Part shown: one piece after another, positions 29,909 to 38,240 of the stretch
Position numbering within the stretch: the stretch's first letter is position 1
Layout: each line of letters opens with the position of its first letter
DNA from: Alphaproteobacteria bacterium
GTDB taxonomy: Bacteria > Pseudomonadota > Alphaproteobacteria > SP197
Length of the DNA stretch: 47,027 nt
Assembly (NCBI GenBank): GCA_009694045.1
Contig: SHVY01000023.1
Span: 1 to 47,027, forward strand
Reading direction: 5' to 3'
Translations under genes and position numbers: made by a program
The notes under the pieces: model-generated
What the model was told of the DNA's origin: nothing
What the model saw: the letters and a program-made list of their open reading frames with translations, nothing else
Databases searched by the model: none

Positions 29909-30354
29909 ACCTGGAAAGTCGCATCGCCCGCCTCGAGGCGATCGAGGAGATCAAGGCCCTGAAGGCCTGGTACTGCGCCTACTGCGACGACGGCTACCGT
30001 CCCGACGAGCTCGCCGGCCTGTTCACCCGCGCGGGCGCGATCGACGCCGGGCCGTTCGGCCGCCACGTGGGCCGCAAGGCCATCCGCGACTACTTCGCCG
30101 CGATCTCCAAGACCCTGGTCTACGCCGCCCACCATGCGACCAACCCGATCATCGAGGTCGACGGCGCGGAGGCGACGGGCCGCTGGCGCCTGCACGTGGC
30201 CGCCACCATGATCCGTGAAGGCCGCAAGGAGGCCGTGTGGATCGTCGGCGACTACCGCGACACCTATGCCGTCGAGGACGGAAAATGGCGCTTCGCCGAC
30301 GTGGCCCTCGCCATCGACTTCATCGCCCCCCACGCCACCGGCTGGCCGGCCTAG
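29905..30354 (+). CDS. SnoaL-like / NTF2-fold protein
   Basis: 149 aa. Starts MNLESRIARLEAIEEIKALK, followed by YCAYCDDGYRPDELAGLFT, GPFGRHVGRKAIRDYFAAIS, and AAHHATNPIIEVDGAEATGR; this is the alpha+beta cone of the SnoaL-like superfamily, which includes small dehydratases and isomerases for polyketides, steroids and bile acids. The conserved Asp and His (CDDGYRPDE; AAHHATNP) fit a possible acid-base role. ATGA overlap with the ligase indicates a common transcript and suggests action on the same acid or acyl-CoA. Its TAG shares a CTAG with the stop of the convergent mttB-like gene. Confidence 0.8.
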   Translation: MNLESRIARLEAIEEIKALKAWYCAYCDDGYRPDELAGLFTRAGAIDAGPFGRHVGRKAIRDYFAAISKTLVYAAHHATNPIIEVDGAEATGRWRLHVAATMIREGRKEAVWIVGDYRDTYAVEDGKWRFADVALAIDFIAPHATGWPA

Positions 30355-31172
30355 AAATCCGTCGGCTGGCCGCCTTCAGCGATGCGGCGGGCGACGAAGG
30401 CGTCGAGCTCCTCGGCGATGGCGGGGTCCAGGTACGGTTCCTCGTACTCGGCGAGCGCCCGCTTCCACGCCTGGTTCGCCTTTTGCCAGGCGTGGGGGCT
30501 GCCGGCGGCCTCCCGCTGCTGGAAGTTGCGCCAGTCGGAGATCAGGGGCGCGTAGAACGCCGTTGAGTAGCGGGCCAGCGTATGGGCCGCGCCGAAGAAG
30601 TGCCCGCCCGGCCCGACCTCGCGCATGGCGTCGATCCCCAAGGCGTCCGGACTGGTATCGAACGGTTTCAGAAACGTGGCGACCATCTGCAATAGGTCGA
30701 TGTCGAGCGCGTACTTCTCGAACGACGCGACCAGACCGCCCTCCATCCAGCCCGCGGCGTGGACGATCAGGTTGCCGCCGCCCATGATCGCGCCCCACAG
30801 GGAGAACACGCTCTCGTAGGCGGCTTGATTGCGGGCGTGGAAGGTGAAGTCCTCGGGCGCCGTGCCGATCGCCGCCTCGACGATTTCGCGGCCGATCCAC
30901 ACCATGGCACCGTCGACCTTGGCACCCGCCTTCTCGAGGATATCCCGCGCCTCGGGCAGCAGGATCTCCATGCCGATGTCCTCGAGCACGTCGAGGGCCG
31001 CCCGGTGGATCGTCTCGATCTGCTCGGTGCTGGCGATCGCCATGGGCGGGAACAGCCGCTGCGGCTGATCCCAGGGAAGCTGGGGCAGCTTCCGCGACGC
31101 GGCCTCGCCGCCCGCGTGGCGGCGGCCCCGCTCGCGGCGCGCCGGTTCGGCAGCGGCCGCGCCATCACCCAT
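30351..31172 (-). pseudogene. Trimethylamine methyltransferase (MttB) family protein with large internal deletion
   Basis: 273 aa instead of the family's roughly 480-520. The N-terminal part (TEQIETIHRAALDVLEDIG, EAAIGTAPEDFTFHARN, up to residue about 117) and the C-terminal part (AAYESVFSLWGAIMGGG, NLIVHAAGWMEGGL, SFEKYALDIDLLQM, GPGGHFFGAAHTLARY) are both well conserved, but about 230 residues between them, the centre of the TIM barrel that holds the corrinoid and substrate site, are missing. The join is in frame. I infer a non-functional remnant. There is no in-frame TAG, so it belongs to the non-pyrrolysine branch (glycine-betaine type and others). Overlaps the upstream cupin gene by 8 bp. 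Confidence 0.8.
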
Positions 31173-31605
31173 GACTCGGGTCGTCCTCGAGCATCCGGAA
31201 GGAACCGCGGGTGAAGGCGGCGATCAGGCAGCCCTTGCGCGACCGCGACCAGTGCCGCGAGCCGGGCTTCAGCGACACGCAATCGCCCGTGCGATAGATC
31301 GCGCCGTCGCTGTCCTCGAGATCGCCCTTCAGGATCACAAACTCCTCGTAGCCCAGGTGCTCGTGCGGCAGGGAACGGGCCCCGGGGGCGAAGCGCACCA
31401 GGTAGAAGCCCGTGCCGGTCTTCGCGTCGCGACTGATGTTGCACCAGGAGAGACCCGGCCAGGTCTCGCCCTCGAACCGCGCGAGGGATTCGAACGTCGC
31501 CGTCCGCGCGTTCACCACCGTGCGCAGACGTCCGAGCCTGGTGGTCGCCGCCTTCCGCGGGCGCGCCGCCGTTGCCCGCCGCCCCGCTCCCTTCGCCGTC
31601 CCCAT
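31165..31605 (-). CDS. Cupin domain protein (ChrR/anti-sigma-like cupin fold)
   Basis: 146 aa. A basic, Ala-rich N-terminus (residues 1-30) precedes one cupin domain: PGLSWCNISRDAKTGTGFYL, FAPGARSLPHEHLGYEEFVI with metal-binding His-Glu-His pattern (HEHLGYEE), LKGDLEDSDGAIYRTGDCVS and KPGSRHWSRS. Function unknown; a small-molecule sensor or storage role is common for such proteins. Coupled to the deleted mttB by overlap. 92 bp separate it from the divergent second ligase. Confidence 0.75.
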   Translation of the reverse strand: MGTAKGAGRRATAARPRKAATTRLGRLRTVVNARTATFESLARFEGETWPGLSWCNISRDAKTGTGFYLVRFAPGARSLPHEHLGYEEFVILKGDLEDSDGAIYRTGDCVSLKPGSRHWSRSRKGCLIAAFTRGSFRMLEDDPSHG

Positions 31606-31697
31606 GGTCGCTCTCCTCGCTGGCGAAGCCGCAATTCTAGCACGGCGCGGCGAACGCTACCCTCCGCCCGCGCCTTCGACTATGGTTCCGCCCGACG

Positions 31698-33332
31698 ATG
31701 AGCGCGAGCCCCTACGAGACCGACCTGGACCGGTGCGCGGCCAACTACGTGCCGCTGTCGCCCCTGTCGTTCCTGCCGCGGGCCGCCGCCGTCTATCCCG
31801 ATCGGATCGCGGTCGTCCACGGCGCGATGCGCATCACCTATCGCGAGCTGTTCGCCCGCTGCCGCCGGCTCGCCTCCGCCCTCGCCGCTCGGGGCATCGG
31901 GCTCGGCGACACGGTTTCGGTCATGGCCGCCAACATTCCGGCCATGATCGAGGCCCACTACGGCGTGCCGGCCAGCGGCGCCGTTCTCAACACCCTGAAC
32001 GTTCGCCTCGACGCCGCCGCCATCGCCTTCGCCCTGGATCACGCCGAGGCCAAGGTGCTGCTGACGGACCGGGCCTTTTCCGCCACGGTGAAGGCGGCCC
32101 TCGGCCAGGCCAAGGCCAGGCCCCTGGTGATCGACATCGACGAACCCGAAGTGGGTGGCGAGTTCCTGGGCACGACCGACTACGAGCGCTTTATCGCCGG
32201 CGGCGATCCCGATCACCCCTGGACCCTGCCCGACGACGAATGGCGGGCGATCAGCCTGAACTACACGTCGGGTACGACCGGCAACCCGAAGGGGGTCGTC
32301 TACCACCATCGCGGTGCGTATCTGAACGCGGTGGCCAATGTGCTGTCCTGGCCCCTGCCGCCGCACCCGATCTATCTGTGGACGCTGCCGATGTTCCACT
32401 GCAACGGCTGGTGTTTCCCCTGGTCCCTGAGCCTCGTCGCCGGCACCCATGTCTGCCTGCGGCGGGTCGAGGCGCGCACGATCTTTCGCGCCATCGCCGA
32501 CCACCGGATCACCCACTTCTGCGGCGCGCCGATCGTGCTGGGCGCGATCGTCAACGCCCGGCCCGAGGAGCGCGTCCCCTTCGACCACCAGGTCAGCGTC
32601 ATGACCGCCGCCGCGCCGCCACCTCCTTCGGTGCTGAAGGCGATGGAGCAGCAGGGCTTCCGCGTGACCCACGTCTACGGCCTGACCGAAACCTACGGTC
32701 CCGACGCGGTCTGCGCCTGGAAGTCCGCCTGGGACGGGGAATCGGCGGACGAGCAGGCCCGTCTCAAGGCCCGCCAGGGCGTGGCCTATCCCTTGCAGGA
32801 GGGGCTGATGGTCGCCGATCCCCATACGCTCCAGCCGGTTCCCCCCGACGGCCAGACCCTGGGCGAGGTCTTCCACCGCGGCAACGTCGTGATGAAGGGC
32901 TACCTCAAGAATCCCCAGGCCACGACCGAGGCTTTCGCCGGTGGCTGGTTTCATTCCGGCGACCTCGGCGTGATGCACACGGACGGGTACATCGAGCTGA
33001 AGGACCGGGCCAAGGACATCATCATCTCCGGCGGCGAGAACATCTCGACCATCGAGGTCGAAAGCGTCCTCTATCGCCACCCGGCGGTGCTGGAAGCCGC
33101 AGTGGTCGCCAGGCCGGACGAGACCTGGGGCGAAAGCCCTTGCGCCTTCGTCACACTGAAGGACGGCGCGAGCGTGACCGCCAGCGAGCTGATCGTCTTC
33201 TGCCGCGACAACATGGCCCACTTCAAGACGCCGAAGACCGTCGTCTTCGGCCCCCTGCCGAAAACATCCACCGGTAAGGTGCAGAAGTTCGTGCTGCGCG
33301 ACCAGGCCAGGGAGCTGCCGCGTCATGACTGA
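31698..33332 (+). CDS. Acyl-CoA ligase (AMP-binding), paralogue 2
   Basis: 544 aa, same architecture as the ligase at 28262: NYTSGTTGNPKGVVYHHRGA, WTLPMFHCNGWCFPWSLSLV, THVYGLTETYGPDAVCAW, FHSGDLGVMHTDGYIELKDR, KDIIISGGENISTIEVE, and LPKTSTGKVQKFVLRDQAR with the catalytic Lys. Residues around the substrate pocket differ (WCFPWSLSL here, WTMPWAMSV in the other), so the acids may differ. Nothing upstream looks like an SD; ATG at 31698 begins MSASPYETDLDRCAANYVPL, matching the paralogue. Its 3' end overlaps hldE by 8 bp. Confidence 0.92.
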   Translation: MSASPYETDLDRCAANYVPLSPLSFLPRAAAVYPDRIAVVHGAMRITYRELFARCRRLASALAARGIGLGDTVSVMAANIPAMIEAHYGVPASGAVLNTLNVRLDAAAIAFALDHAEAKVLLTDRAFSATVKAALGQAKARPLVIDIDEPEVGGEFLGTTDYERFIAGGDPDHPWTLPDDEWRAISLNYTSGTTGNPKGVVYHHRGAYLNAVANVLSWPLPPHPIYLWTLPMFHCNGWCFPWSLSLVAGTHVCLRRVEARTIFRAIADHRITHFCGAPIVLGAIVNARPEERVPFDHQVSVMTAAAPPPPSVLKAMEQQGFRVTHVYGLTETYGPDAVCAWKSAWDGESADEQARLKARQGVAYPLQEGLMVADPHTLQPVPPDGQTLGEVFHRGNVVMKGYLKNPQATTEAFAGGWFHSGDLGVMHTDGYIELKDRAKDIIISGGENISTIEVESVLYRHPAVLEAAVVARPDETWGESPCAFVTLKDGASVTASELIVFCRDNMAHFKTPKTVVFGPLPKTSTGKVQKFVLRDQARELPRHD

Positions 33333-34794
33333 TGGATCGGTCGTCGATCTGGTGGGCGCTCTCGAGGCGCTACCCCAGGCCCATGTCCTCGTCATCGGCG
33401 ACGTCATGCTCGACCGCTACGTCTACGGCGAGGTCCGCCGCATCTCGCCCGAGGCGCCAATCCCGGTCTTTCGCATGGGCGATTCCGAGACCATGCTGGG
33501 CGGCGCCGGCAACGTGGTACGGAACCTCGCGGCGCTGGGCGCGTCCGCCTCCTTCATCGCGGTCGTGGGCGACGATCCCGAGGGCCATGCGCTGATCGAG
33601 ATGGTCGGGCGCGAACCCCGGGTCGAGCCCTACCTCCTGGTCGAACGCGGCCGCCCGACCACCCAGAAGTCGCGCTTCGTCGCCGGGGGCCAGCAGCTCC
33701 TGCGGGCCGACCGCGAGACCACCGCGCCGATCGCCGCCATGAACGTCGAGCGCTGCCTCGAGCTCGCCGTCGACGCGCTCGCCCACGCCGATGTCCTGGT
33801 GCTGTCCGACTACGCCAAGGGCATGCTGCCGCCGGCCCTGCTCGGCCGCCTGATCGCCGCGGCCCGCGCGGCCGACGTTCCGGTCGTGGCCGACCCCAAG
33901 GGGGAGGACTTCACCCGCTATCGCGGCGCCACCGTGCTGACCCCCAATCGGGCCGAACTCGCGGCCGCCGTGGGGTTGGCGACCGAAACCGACGAGCAGA
34001 TCGAGGCCGCCGCCGCCGAGGCCATCGCCCGTACCAAGGCCAAGGCGATCCTGGTGACCCGCGGATCCCAGGGCATGTCGCTGGCGCGGACCCGGGCCCG
34101 GATCGAGCACATGCCGACCGAGGCGCGCGAGGTCTACGACGTCTCGGGCGCCGGCGACACGGTGATAGCGACCTTCGCCGCGGCGCTGGCCGGCGGGGCA
34201 GCGATGCCCCAGGCCGCGCAGCTGGCCAATCTGGCCGCCGGGGTCGTGGTCGGCAAGCTCGGCACCGCCGCGGTCTACCGCGACGACCTGGTGCGCGCCC
34301 TGCAGGCGGCCGAGCGCGTGGCCGAGGACACCAAGATCGTCTCCCTCGCCGCCGCCGTTGATCAGGTCGCCCGCTGGCGCGCCCGGGGCCAGAACGTGGT
34401 CTTCACCAACGGCTGCTTCGACCTGCTGCATCCCGGACACCTGGGCCTGATCGCCCAGGCCCGCGCCGCCGGCAAGCGTCTGGTGGTCGGGCTGAACGCC
34501 GATCGCGGGGTCGCCCGCCTCAAGGGTCCGGGCCGGCCGATCCAAAGCGAGGTGCACCGCGCCAAGGTGTTGGCGAGCCTGGCCGCCGTCGATCTCGTGA
34601 TCCTGTTCGAGGACGATACGCCGCTCGAGCTCATCCGCGCGCTGAAGCCCGAGGTGCTGGTGAAGGGTGCCGACTACAAGCTCGACGACGTGGTCGGCGG
34701 CGATCTGGTGCAGGGCTACGGCGGCCGCGTCCTGCTCGCCGAACTCACCCCCGGCTACAGCACCACCGCCACGCTCGAACGGGTGAGGCGGTAG
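33325..34794 (+). CDS. hldE: Bifunctional heptose-7-phosphate kinase / heptose-1-phosphate adenylyltransferase
   Basis: 489 aa, normal for fused HldE (RfaE). N-terminal PfkB-type sugar kinase, residues 1-330: DVMLDRYVYGEVRRISPEAP, LGGAGNVVRNLAALGA, and ATP site VYDVSGAGDTVIATFAAALA (with the catalytic Asp in GAGD). C-terminal nucleotidyltransferase, residues about 345-489: VVFTNGCFDLLHPGHLGLIA with the HxGH motif. Makes ADP-heptose for the lipopolysaccharide inner core. It overlaps the second acyl-CoA ligase by 8 bp, an odd pairing that suggests the ligase cluster was inserted upstream of hldE. Confidence 0.97.
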   Translation: MTDGSVVDLVGALEALPQAHVLVIGDVMLDRYVYGEVRRISPEAPIPVFRMGDSETMLGGAGNVVRNLAALGASASFIAVVGDDPEGHALIEMVGREPRVEPYLLVERGRPTTQKSRFVAGGQQLLRADRETTAPIAAMNVERCLELAVDALAHADVLVLSDYAKGMLPPALLGRLIAAARAADVPVVADPKGEDFTRYRGATVLTPNRAELAAAVGLATETDEQIEAAAAEAIARTKAKAILVTRGSQGMSLARTRARIEHMPTEAREVYDVSGAGDTVIATFAAALAGGAAMPQAAQLANLAAGVVVGKLGTAAVYRDDLVRALQAAERVAEDTKIVSLAAAVDQVARWRARGQNVVFTNGCFDLLHPGHLGLIAQARAAGKRLVVGLNADRGVARLKGPGRPIQSEVHRAKVLASLAAVDLVILFEDDTPLELIRALKPEVLVKGADYKLDDVVGGDLVQGYGGRVLLAELTPGYSTTATLERVRR

Positions 34795-34818
34795 AGCGCG
34801 TTTCCGATCGCGTGGCAC

Positions 34819-34855
34819 CACCCCTCCCCTCCCGCAAGGGGGCGGGGGAGGGGAC
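34819..34855. repeat. C/G-rich palindromic repeat between hldE and the lipoprotein gene
   Basis: Reads CCCCTCCCCTCCCGCAAGGG and then GGCGGGGGAGGGG: arms of CCCCTCCC and GGGGAGGGG around GCAA. It lies between two convergent genes and could act as a bidirectional transcription barrier. Same family as the copies at 24.4 and 40.3-40.7 kb. Confidence 0.7.
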
Positions 34856-34903
34856 CGACCCGACCCGGGTCTACGTGGTCGGCACATGCGCTAGCCGGGT
34901 CGG

Positions 34904-35362
34904 CTACAGCCCCATGGCCTCGCGCATGGTCTCCATGTCGGGGCTGGCCTTCGCCTCGGGATTGCCGAGGATCGCCGTCCTGTAGGACTGCACCAGGGCG
35001 GCATGCAGCTCCTCGAACAACCGGTTGCAGTGCCGCTCGACCGCCTCGTCCGCCAGGCCGAATTGCAGGGTCCACTGGTATCGGCGAACCCGATCCAGGT
35101 CCTTCGGATTGTCGACCGCGGCGAGTTTCGCTTCGCGTTGAATGAAATGGTCGATCGCGAGCCTGACGTCGCCGATCTGACCATGGCCGCACCCCAGGGC
35201 GCTCAATTCCCGCAGGTCGTCCAGATCGGCCATGGCCGCCTTGAAGATCTTCTTGTCCTCGACGCGCTTGGTATCGGCCAGGGTATCGCCGGTGTTGCTC
35301 ATCGTGACGCAGGCGGACAGGGCCGCGATCAGCACGACGAACACGACATCGCGGAAGGCCAT
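34904..35362 (-). CDS. Hypothetical lipoprotein
   Basis: 152 aa. Signal peptide MAFRDVVFVVLIAALSAC with lipobox ALSAC (Cys at about 18), so it is probably lipidated. The rest is helical and charged: DKKIFKAAMADLDDLRELSA, LAIDHFIQREAKLAAVDN, RRYQWTLQFGLADEAVERHC, with two further cysteines. I do not recognise a family. The ATG at 35362 has AGGAG 10 nt upstream; a GTG 9 bp further upstream is in frame but too close to that AGGAG. No operon partners visible: hldE converges and the DUF465 gene lies 103 bp upstream. Confidence 0.7.
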   Translation of the reverse strand: MAFRDVVFVVLIAALSACVTMSNTGDTLADTKRVEDKKIFKAAMADLDDLRELSALGCGHGQIGDVRLAIDHFIQREAKLAAVDNPKDLDRVRRYQWTLQFGLADEAVERHCNRLFEELHAALVQSYRTAILGNPEAKASPDMETMREAMGL

Positions 35363-35465
35363 GACCGTCACGCTCCTATGGATTGGATTTCAGGGTGGGG
35401 GCGCATCAAACCGATCACCGGCCGGCGGCGGGCGCCGCCGGCCTGCCGTCGCGACCTAGGAGGCG

Positions 35466-35642
35466 TCAGTGCGCTGGCTGACCGCCGAGCTTCGTCAACT
35501 CTTCCTTGACCCGCAGCTTCTGTCGCTTGAGCTCCGTGAGACGCAGCGTATCCGGCTGTGGCCGGTGGACTTCCAGATCGATCTCATGCTCCAGCTCGGC
35601 GTGCTTCGACGCCAGGGCCGACAGACGCAAATCTGCTTCCAT
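35466..35642 (-). CDS. DUF465 (YdcH-like) small protein
   Basis: 58 aa. MEADLRLSALASKHAELEHE, then IDLEVHRPQPDTLRLTELKR and QKLRVKEELTKLGG: a short helix-turn-helix hairpin typical of DUF465, in which LxxLxxxHxxLexxI and LKkxKLxlKdei are conserved. Function unknown; widespread in alphaproteobacteria, often in small clusters. The start ATG at 35642 has AAGGGAT 8 nt upstream. 35643-35782, between it and ubiX, contains a GC stem near 35720-35745 and nothing else I recognise. Confidence 0.85.
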   Translation of the reverse strand: MEADLRLSALASKHAELEHEIDLEVHRPQPDTLRLTELKRQKLRVKEELTKLGGQPAH

Positions 35643-35782
35643 GGGCTATCCCTTGGCTAGTGGTGGACGATGACAAACGCGGTTTTATCCCCTATTGCTG
35701 TTGCCAGGTTCCTGGGGGTCCGCCCCGCGTCCTACGGGACGGGCCCTCGGGGTTCCTTCAAGTATAACAAGATCGGTTTGCG

Positions 35783-36373
35783 ATGGCCACCGTTCAACGC
35801 CTGATCGTCGGTATCAGCGGAGCTTCCGGGGTGATTCTGGGGGTCCGCCTGTTGCGCGCCTTGCGCGATCTGGGCGTCGAGTCGCACCTGATCATGAGCC
35901 CAACCGCCGAGGTCACACTTGCCCACGAAACCGACCTCAAGCTTGCCGCCGTCCGCGCCCTGGCCGCCGTGGTTCACCCGGCGAGCGATCTGGCCGCGGC
36001 CCCGTCCAGCGGATCGTTCCGCACCGACGGCATGATCGTCGCCCCGTGCTCCATGCGTTCGCTCGGGGAGATCGCGACGGGCATCACCAGCAGCTTGCTG
36101 ACCCGGGCCGCCGACGTCACCTTGAAGGAGCGGCGGCGGCTCGTCCTCGTCGCCCGCGAGACGCCGCTGCACGCCGGCCATCTCCGCAACATGCTGGCGG
36201 TGACCGAGATGGGCGCCATCGTCGCCCCGCCGATGCCGGCGTTCTACACCCGCCCCGCCTCGGTCGACGACCTGGTCGATCATGCCGTGGGCCGCGTCCT
36301 CGATCTGTTCGGCCTCGACAATCCCCTGGTCAAGCGCTGGACCGGCAAGCCGGCCCGCCGCCGGAGGGATTAG
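35783..36373 (+). CDS. ubiX: Flavin prenyltransferase UbiX
   Basis: 196 aa. Makes prenylated FMN for the UbiD decarboxylase in ubiquinone synthesis. RLIVGISGASGVILGVRLLR at the N-terminus binds FMN phosphate; SSGSFRTDGMIVAPCSMRSL (residues about 73-92), LKERRRLVLVARETPLHAGH (about 113-132) and the PPMPAFYTRP segment are family hallmarks that bind dimethylallyl phosphate and FMN. No ubiD in the window. Its stop overlaps that of the convergent TIGR02444 gene. Confidence 0.97.
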   Translation: MATVQRLIVGISGASGVILGVRLLRALRDLGVESHLIMSPTAEVTLAHETDLKLAAVRALAAVVHPASDLAAAPSSGSFRTDGMIVAPCSMRSLGEIATGITSSLLTRAADVTLKERRRLVLVARETPLHAGHLRNMLAVTEMGAIVAPPMPAFYTRPASVDDLVDHAVGRVLDLFGLDNPLVKRWTGKPARRRRD

Positions 36374-36897
36374 GCTGGGACGACGCGCGCAGCCGCCGCC
36401 GCGATCGCCGCGGACATGGCTTCGGGCAGGCACGCCGTCAGCAACACCCGCACGTGGCCGCGGTCCGCATCGCCCGCCACGCCCTTCGACTGGAGATAGA
36501 TTGCGAGGTTGGCCGCGGCATCCCCCAGCGGATCCCGCCTTGCTGCGTCGCGCGACGGCAGGGCCGCGAGGATCGCCTGGGCGATCCGTTCGCCCTCGAT
36601 TTCGGCCCCCAGCACCGTCTTGCGCAAGGTCGCCGCCGCCTCGGCCGGGGCCCCGTCGATGCCGGCCCGAATCGCGTCGCGCACGGCGCGCAGCGGCTCA
36701 ACGACCCGGTTGCGCCAGGGGGCCACCGCCGCCTCGGCAGCGGCGATCCCGGCGGCATCGATCGGCCCCGGATGCCAGCACGCATAGAACAGCAGGTTGA
36801 CGTCGGCACCGCGGCCGTTCTGCAGGGCGATGCATGCGGCCGACGCCCCCGGCCCGCCGTAGGCCGCCAGGGTGAAGTCCCACAGGCCGATGCTCAC
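36370..36897 (-). CDS. TIGR02444 family protein
   Basis: 175 aa from GTG at 36897. Begins IGLWDFTLAAYGGPGASAAC followed by IALQNGRGADVNLLFYACWH; this WDF-LA-YG-PG-A-ACL-LQ-GADVN-LL pattern is the TIGR02444 family of proteobacterial proteins of unknown function. The C-terminal half is Ala-rich and helical. The GTG overlaps the TGA of the GGDEF gene (GTGA), so both are probably cotranslated. Confidence 0.8.
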   Translation of the reverse strand: MSIGLWDFTLAAYGGPGASAACIALQNGRGADVNLLFYACWHPGPIDAAGIAAAEAAVAPWRNRVVEPLRAVRDAIRAGIDGAPAEAAATLRKTVLGAEIEGERIAQAILAALPSRDAARRDPLGDAAANLAIYLQSKGVAGDADRGHVRVLLTACLPEAMSAAIAAAAARVVPA

Positions 36898-37628
36898 GAT
36901 CCGGCGCGGCCTTGCTGCTTGTTCTGGTACATCGCCTTGTCGGCGTTGGCGATGGCGGTGGCCGGGTCCTCGCCGGACTCGAAGGAATACGCGCCGTGCG
37001 CCAGCGAGATCGGAACCCGCTGGCCTTGCCACAGGAACTCGCTGGTCTCGATCGCCGCCACCAGCGACTGCGCCTTCTCGTTCGCCGCCGTCTGATCGGC
37101 GTTGGCCAGGATGACCCCGAACTCGTCGCCACCCAGGCGGCCGACGAAATCGGACCCGCGCACCTTCTCCACCAGGATCGAGGCGACGTGGGTCAGCACC
37201 GCGTCGCCGGCGACATGGCCGTGGGTGTCGTTGATCGCCTTCAACCCGTTGAGGTCGAAGAACAGGACGCTGCTCGGGATGTTGTAGCGTTGCGAGTACG
37301 AGATCACGCGGCTGAGTTCGCGGATGAAGGCCCGCCGGTTCGAGATCGGCGCCAGGGTATCCTGATCGGCCAGCTTCTCCAGGTGGCCGAGCCGTGCCTG
37401 GGCGTCCTTCAACTCGCGCCGAAGCTGCTCGACCTCCCCCAACAGGGCCATGATCGCCGCCCGCACCTTGGGCGTCAGCTCGGCCTCGGGAACCCCCATG
37501 ATGGTGGTGACGTCGTTGACCGCGCGCGCCGCCGTGGCGACGGCCGTGGCCTCGCCCCGTTCGGCCGGAGCGGATGCCCCAGCCGTCACGGCTCGTGGAG
37601 CCCCGGCCCTCGTGCGTTCGACTTTCAT
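36894..37628 (-). CDS. GGDEF domain diguanylate cyclase
   Basis: 244 aa. Low-complexity N-terminus (about 1-45), then a helical linker with coiled-coil (RAAIMALLGEVEQLRRELKD, residues about 56-75), then a GGDEF domain: DTLAPISNRRAFIRELSRVI, FFDLNGLKAINDTHGHVAGD (metal and guanine binding), GRLGGDEFGVIL with an intact active site. An RxxD inhibitory site (RGSD) sits 5 residues before it, so product inhibition by c-di-GMP is likely. No EAL domain or sensor domain; the helical linker may be for dimerisation. Divergent from purE. Confidence 0.92.
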   Translation of the reverse strand: MKVERTRAGAPRAVTAGASAPAERGEATAVATAARAVNDVTTIMGVPEAELTPKVRAAIMALLGEVEQLRRELKDAQARLGHLEKLADQDTLAPISNRRAFIRELSRVISYSQRYNIPSSVLFFDLNGLKAINDTHGHVAGDAVLTHVASILVEKVRGSDFVGRLGGDEFGVILANADQTAANEKAQSLVAAIETSEFLWQGQRVPISLAHGAYSFESGEDPATAIANADKAMYQNKQQGRAGS

Positions 37629-37744
37629 ACCGACCCCATGGCGGACGCCACTCTTCGCTCCGCCCCAGAGTCGGCGATCGTCGTTAACGAAGGGTTATGT
37701 GCTATATCCAACGGCGCTCACCGCGCGTGAAAAACGAGGGTAAC

Positions 37745-38236
37745 ATGGCCGCAGCCGCACCCCAGGTCGGCATCATCATGGGCAGTGTATCCGACTGGGA
37801 CACCATGCGCCACGCGGCGGATACGCTGAATCGGCTCGCGATTCCATTCGAGACGCGGGTGGTGTCGGCCCACCGCACGCCGGATCGGATGGCGGCCTAT
37901 GCCAAGAGTGCCGCGGCCCGGGGCCTGAAGGTGATCATCGCCGGGGCCGGTGGCGCCGCCCACTTGCCGGGCATGACCGCGGCGCTGACCACCCTGCCGG
38001 TGCTTGGCGTGCCGGTCGAAAGCGAGGCGCTGAAGGGTCTCGACAGCCTGCTCTCGATCGTCCAGATGCCGGGTGGCGTGCCGGTGGCGACGCTGGCCAT
38101 CGGCAAACCCGGGGCGATCAACGCCGGTTTCCTCGCCGCCGCGATCCTCGGTCTCGCCGACCCCCGGATCGCCGCCGCCCTCGCCGCCGCGCGCGAGGCC
38201 CAGACCGCCGCCGTGCCCGAGACACCGCCGATCTGA
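37745..38236 (+). CDS. purE: N5-carboxyaminoimidazole ribonucleotide mutase
   Basis: 163 aa class I PurE. Moves the carboxyl group from N5-CAIR to CAIR in purine synthesis. [20 protein letters not shown] holds the SD-W loop, [20 protein letters not shown] the catalytic His, and [19 protein letters not shown] the phosphate-binding loop, with [20 protein letters not shown]. Followed after 4 bp by purK. The divergent gap (116 bp) to the GGDEF gene should hold the promoter; TATATC at 37703-37708 is a possible -10. Confidence 0.97.
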   Translation: MAAAAPQVGIIMGSVSDWDTMRHAADTLNRLAIPFETRVVSAHRTPDRMAAYAKSAAARGLKVIIAGAGGAAHLPGMTAALTTLPVLGVPVESEALKGLDSLLSIVQMPGGVPVATLAIGKPGAINAGFLAAAILGLADPRIAAALAAAREAQTAAVPETPPI

Positions 38237-38240
38237 TCGC

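Noticed and set aside
30351-30354. Convergent SnoaL-like and mttB-like stops sharing one CTAG
   Set aside because: Curious, and CTAG is the end of the palindromic elements, but no element sequence flanks it; probably coincidence.
30351-31172. Pyrrolysine (TAG) readthrough in the MttB-like gene
   Set aside because: No in-frame TAG occurs; the short length is due to missing central sequence.
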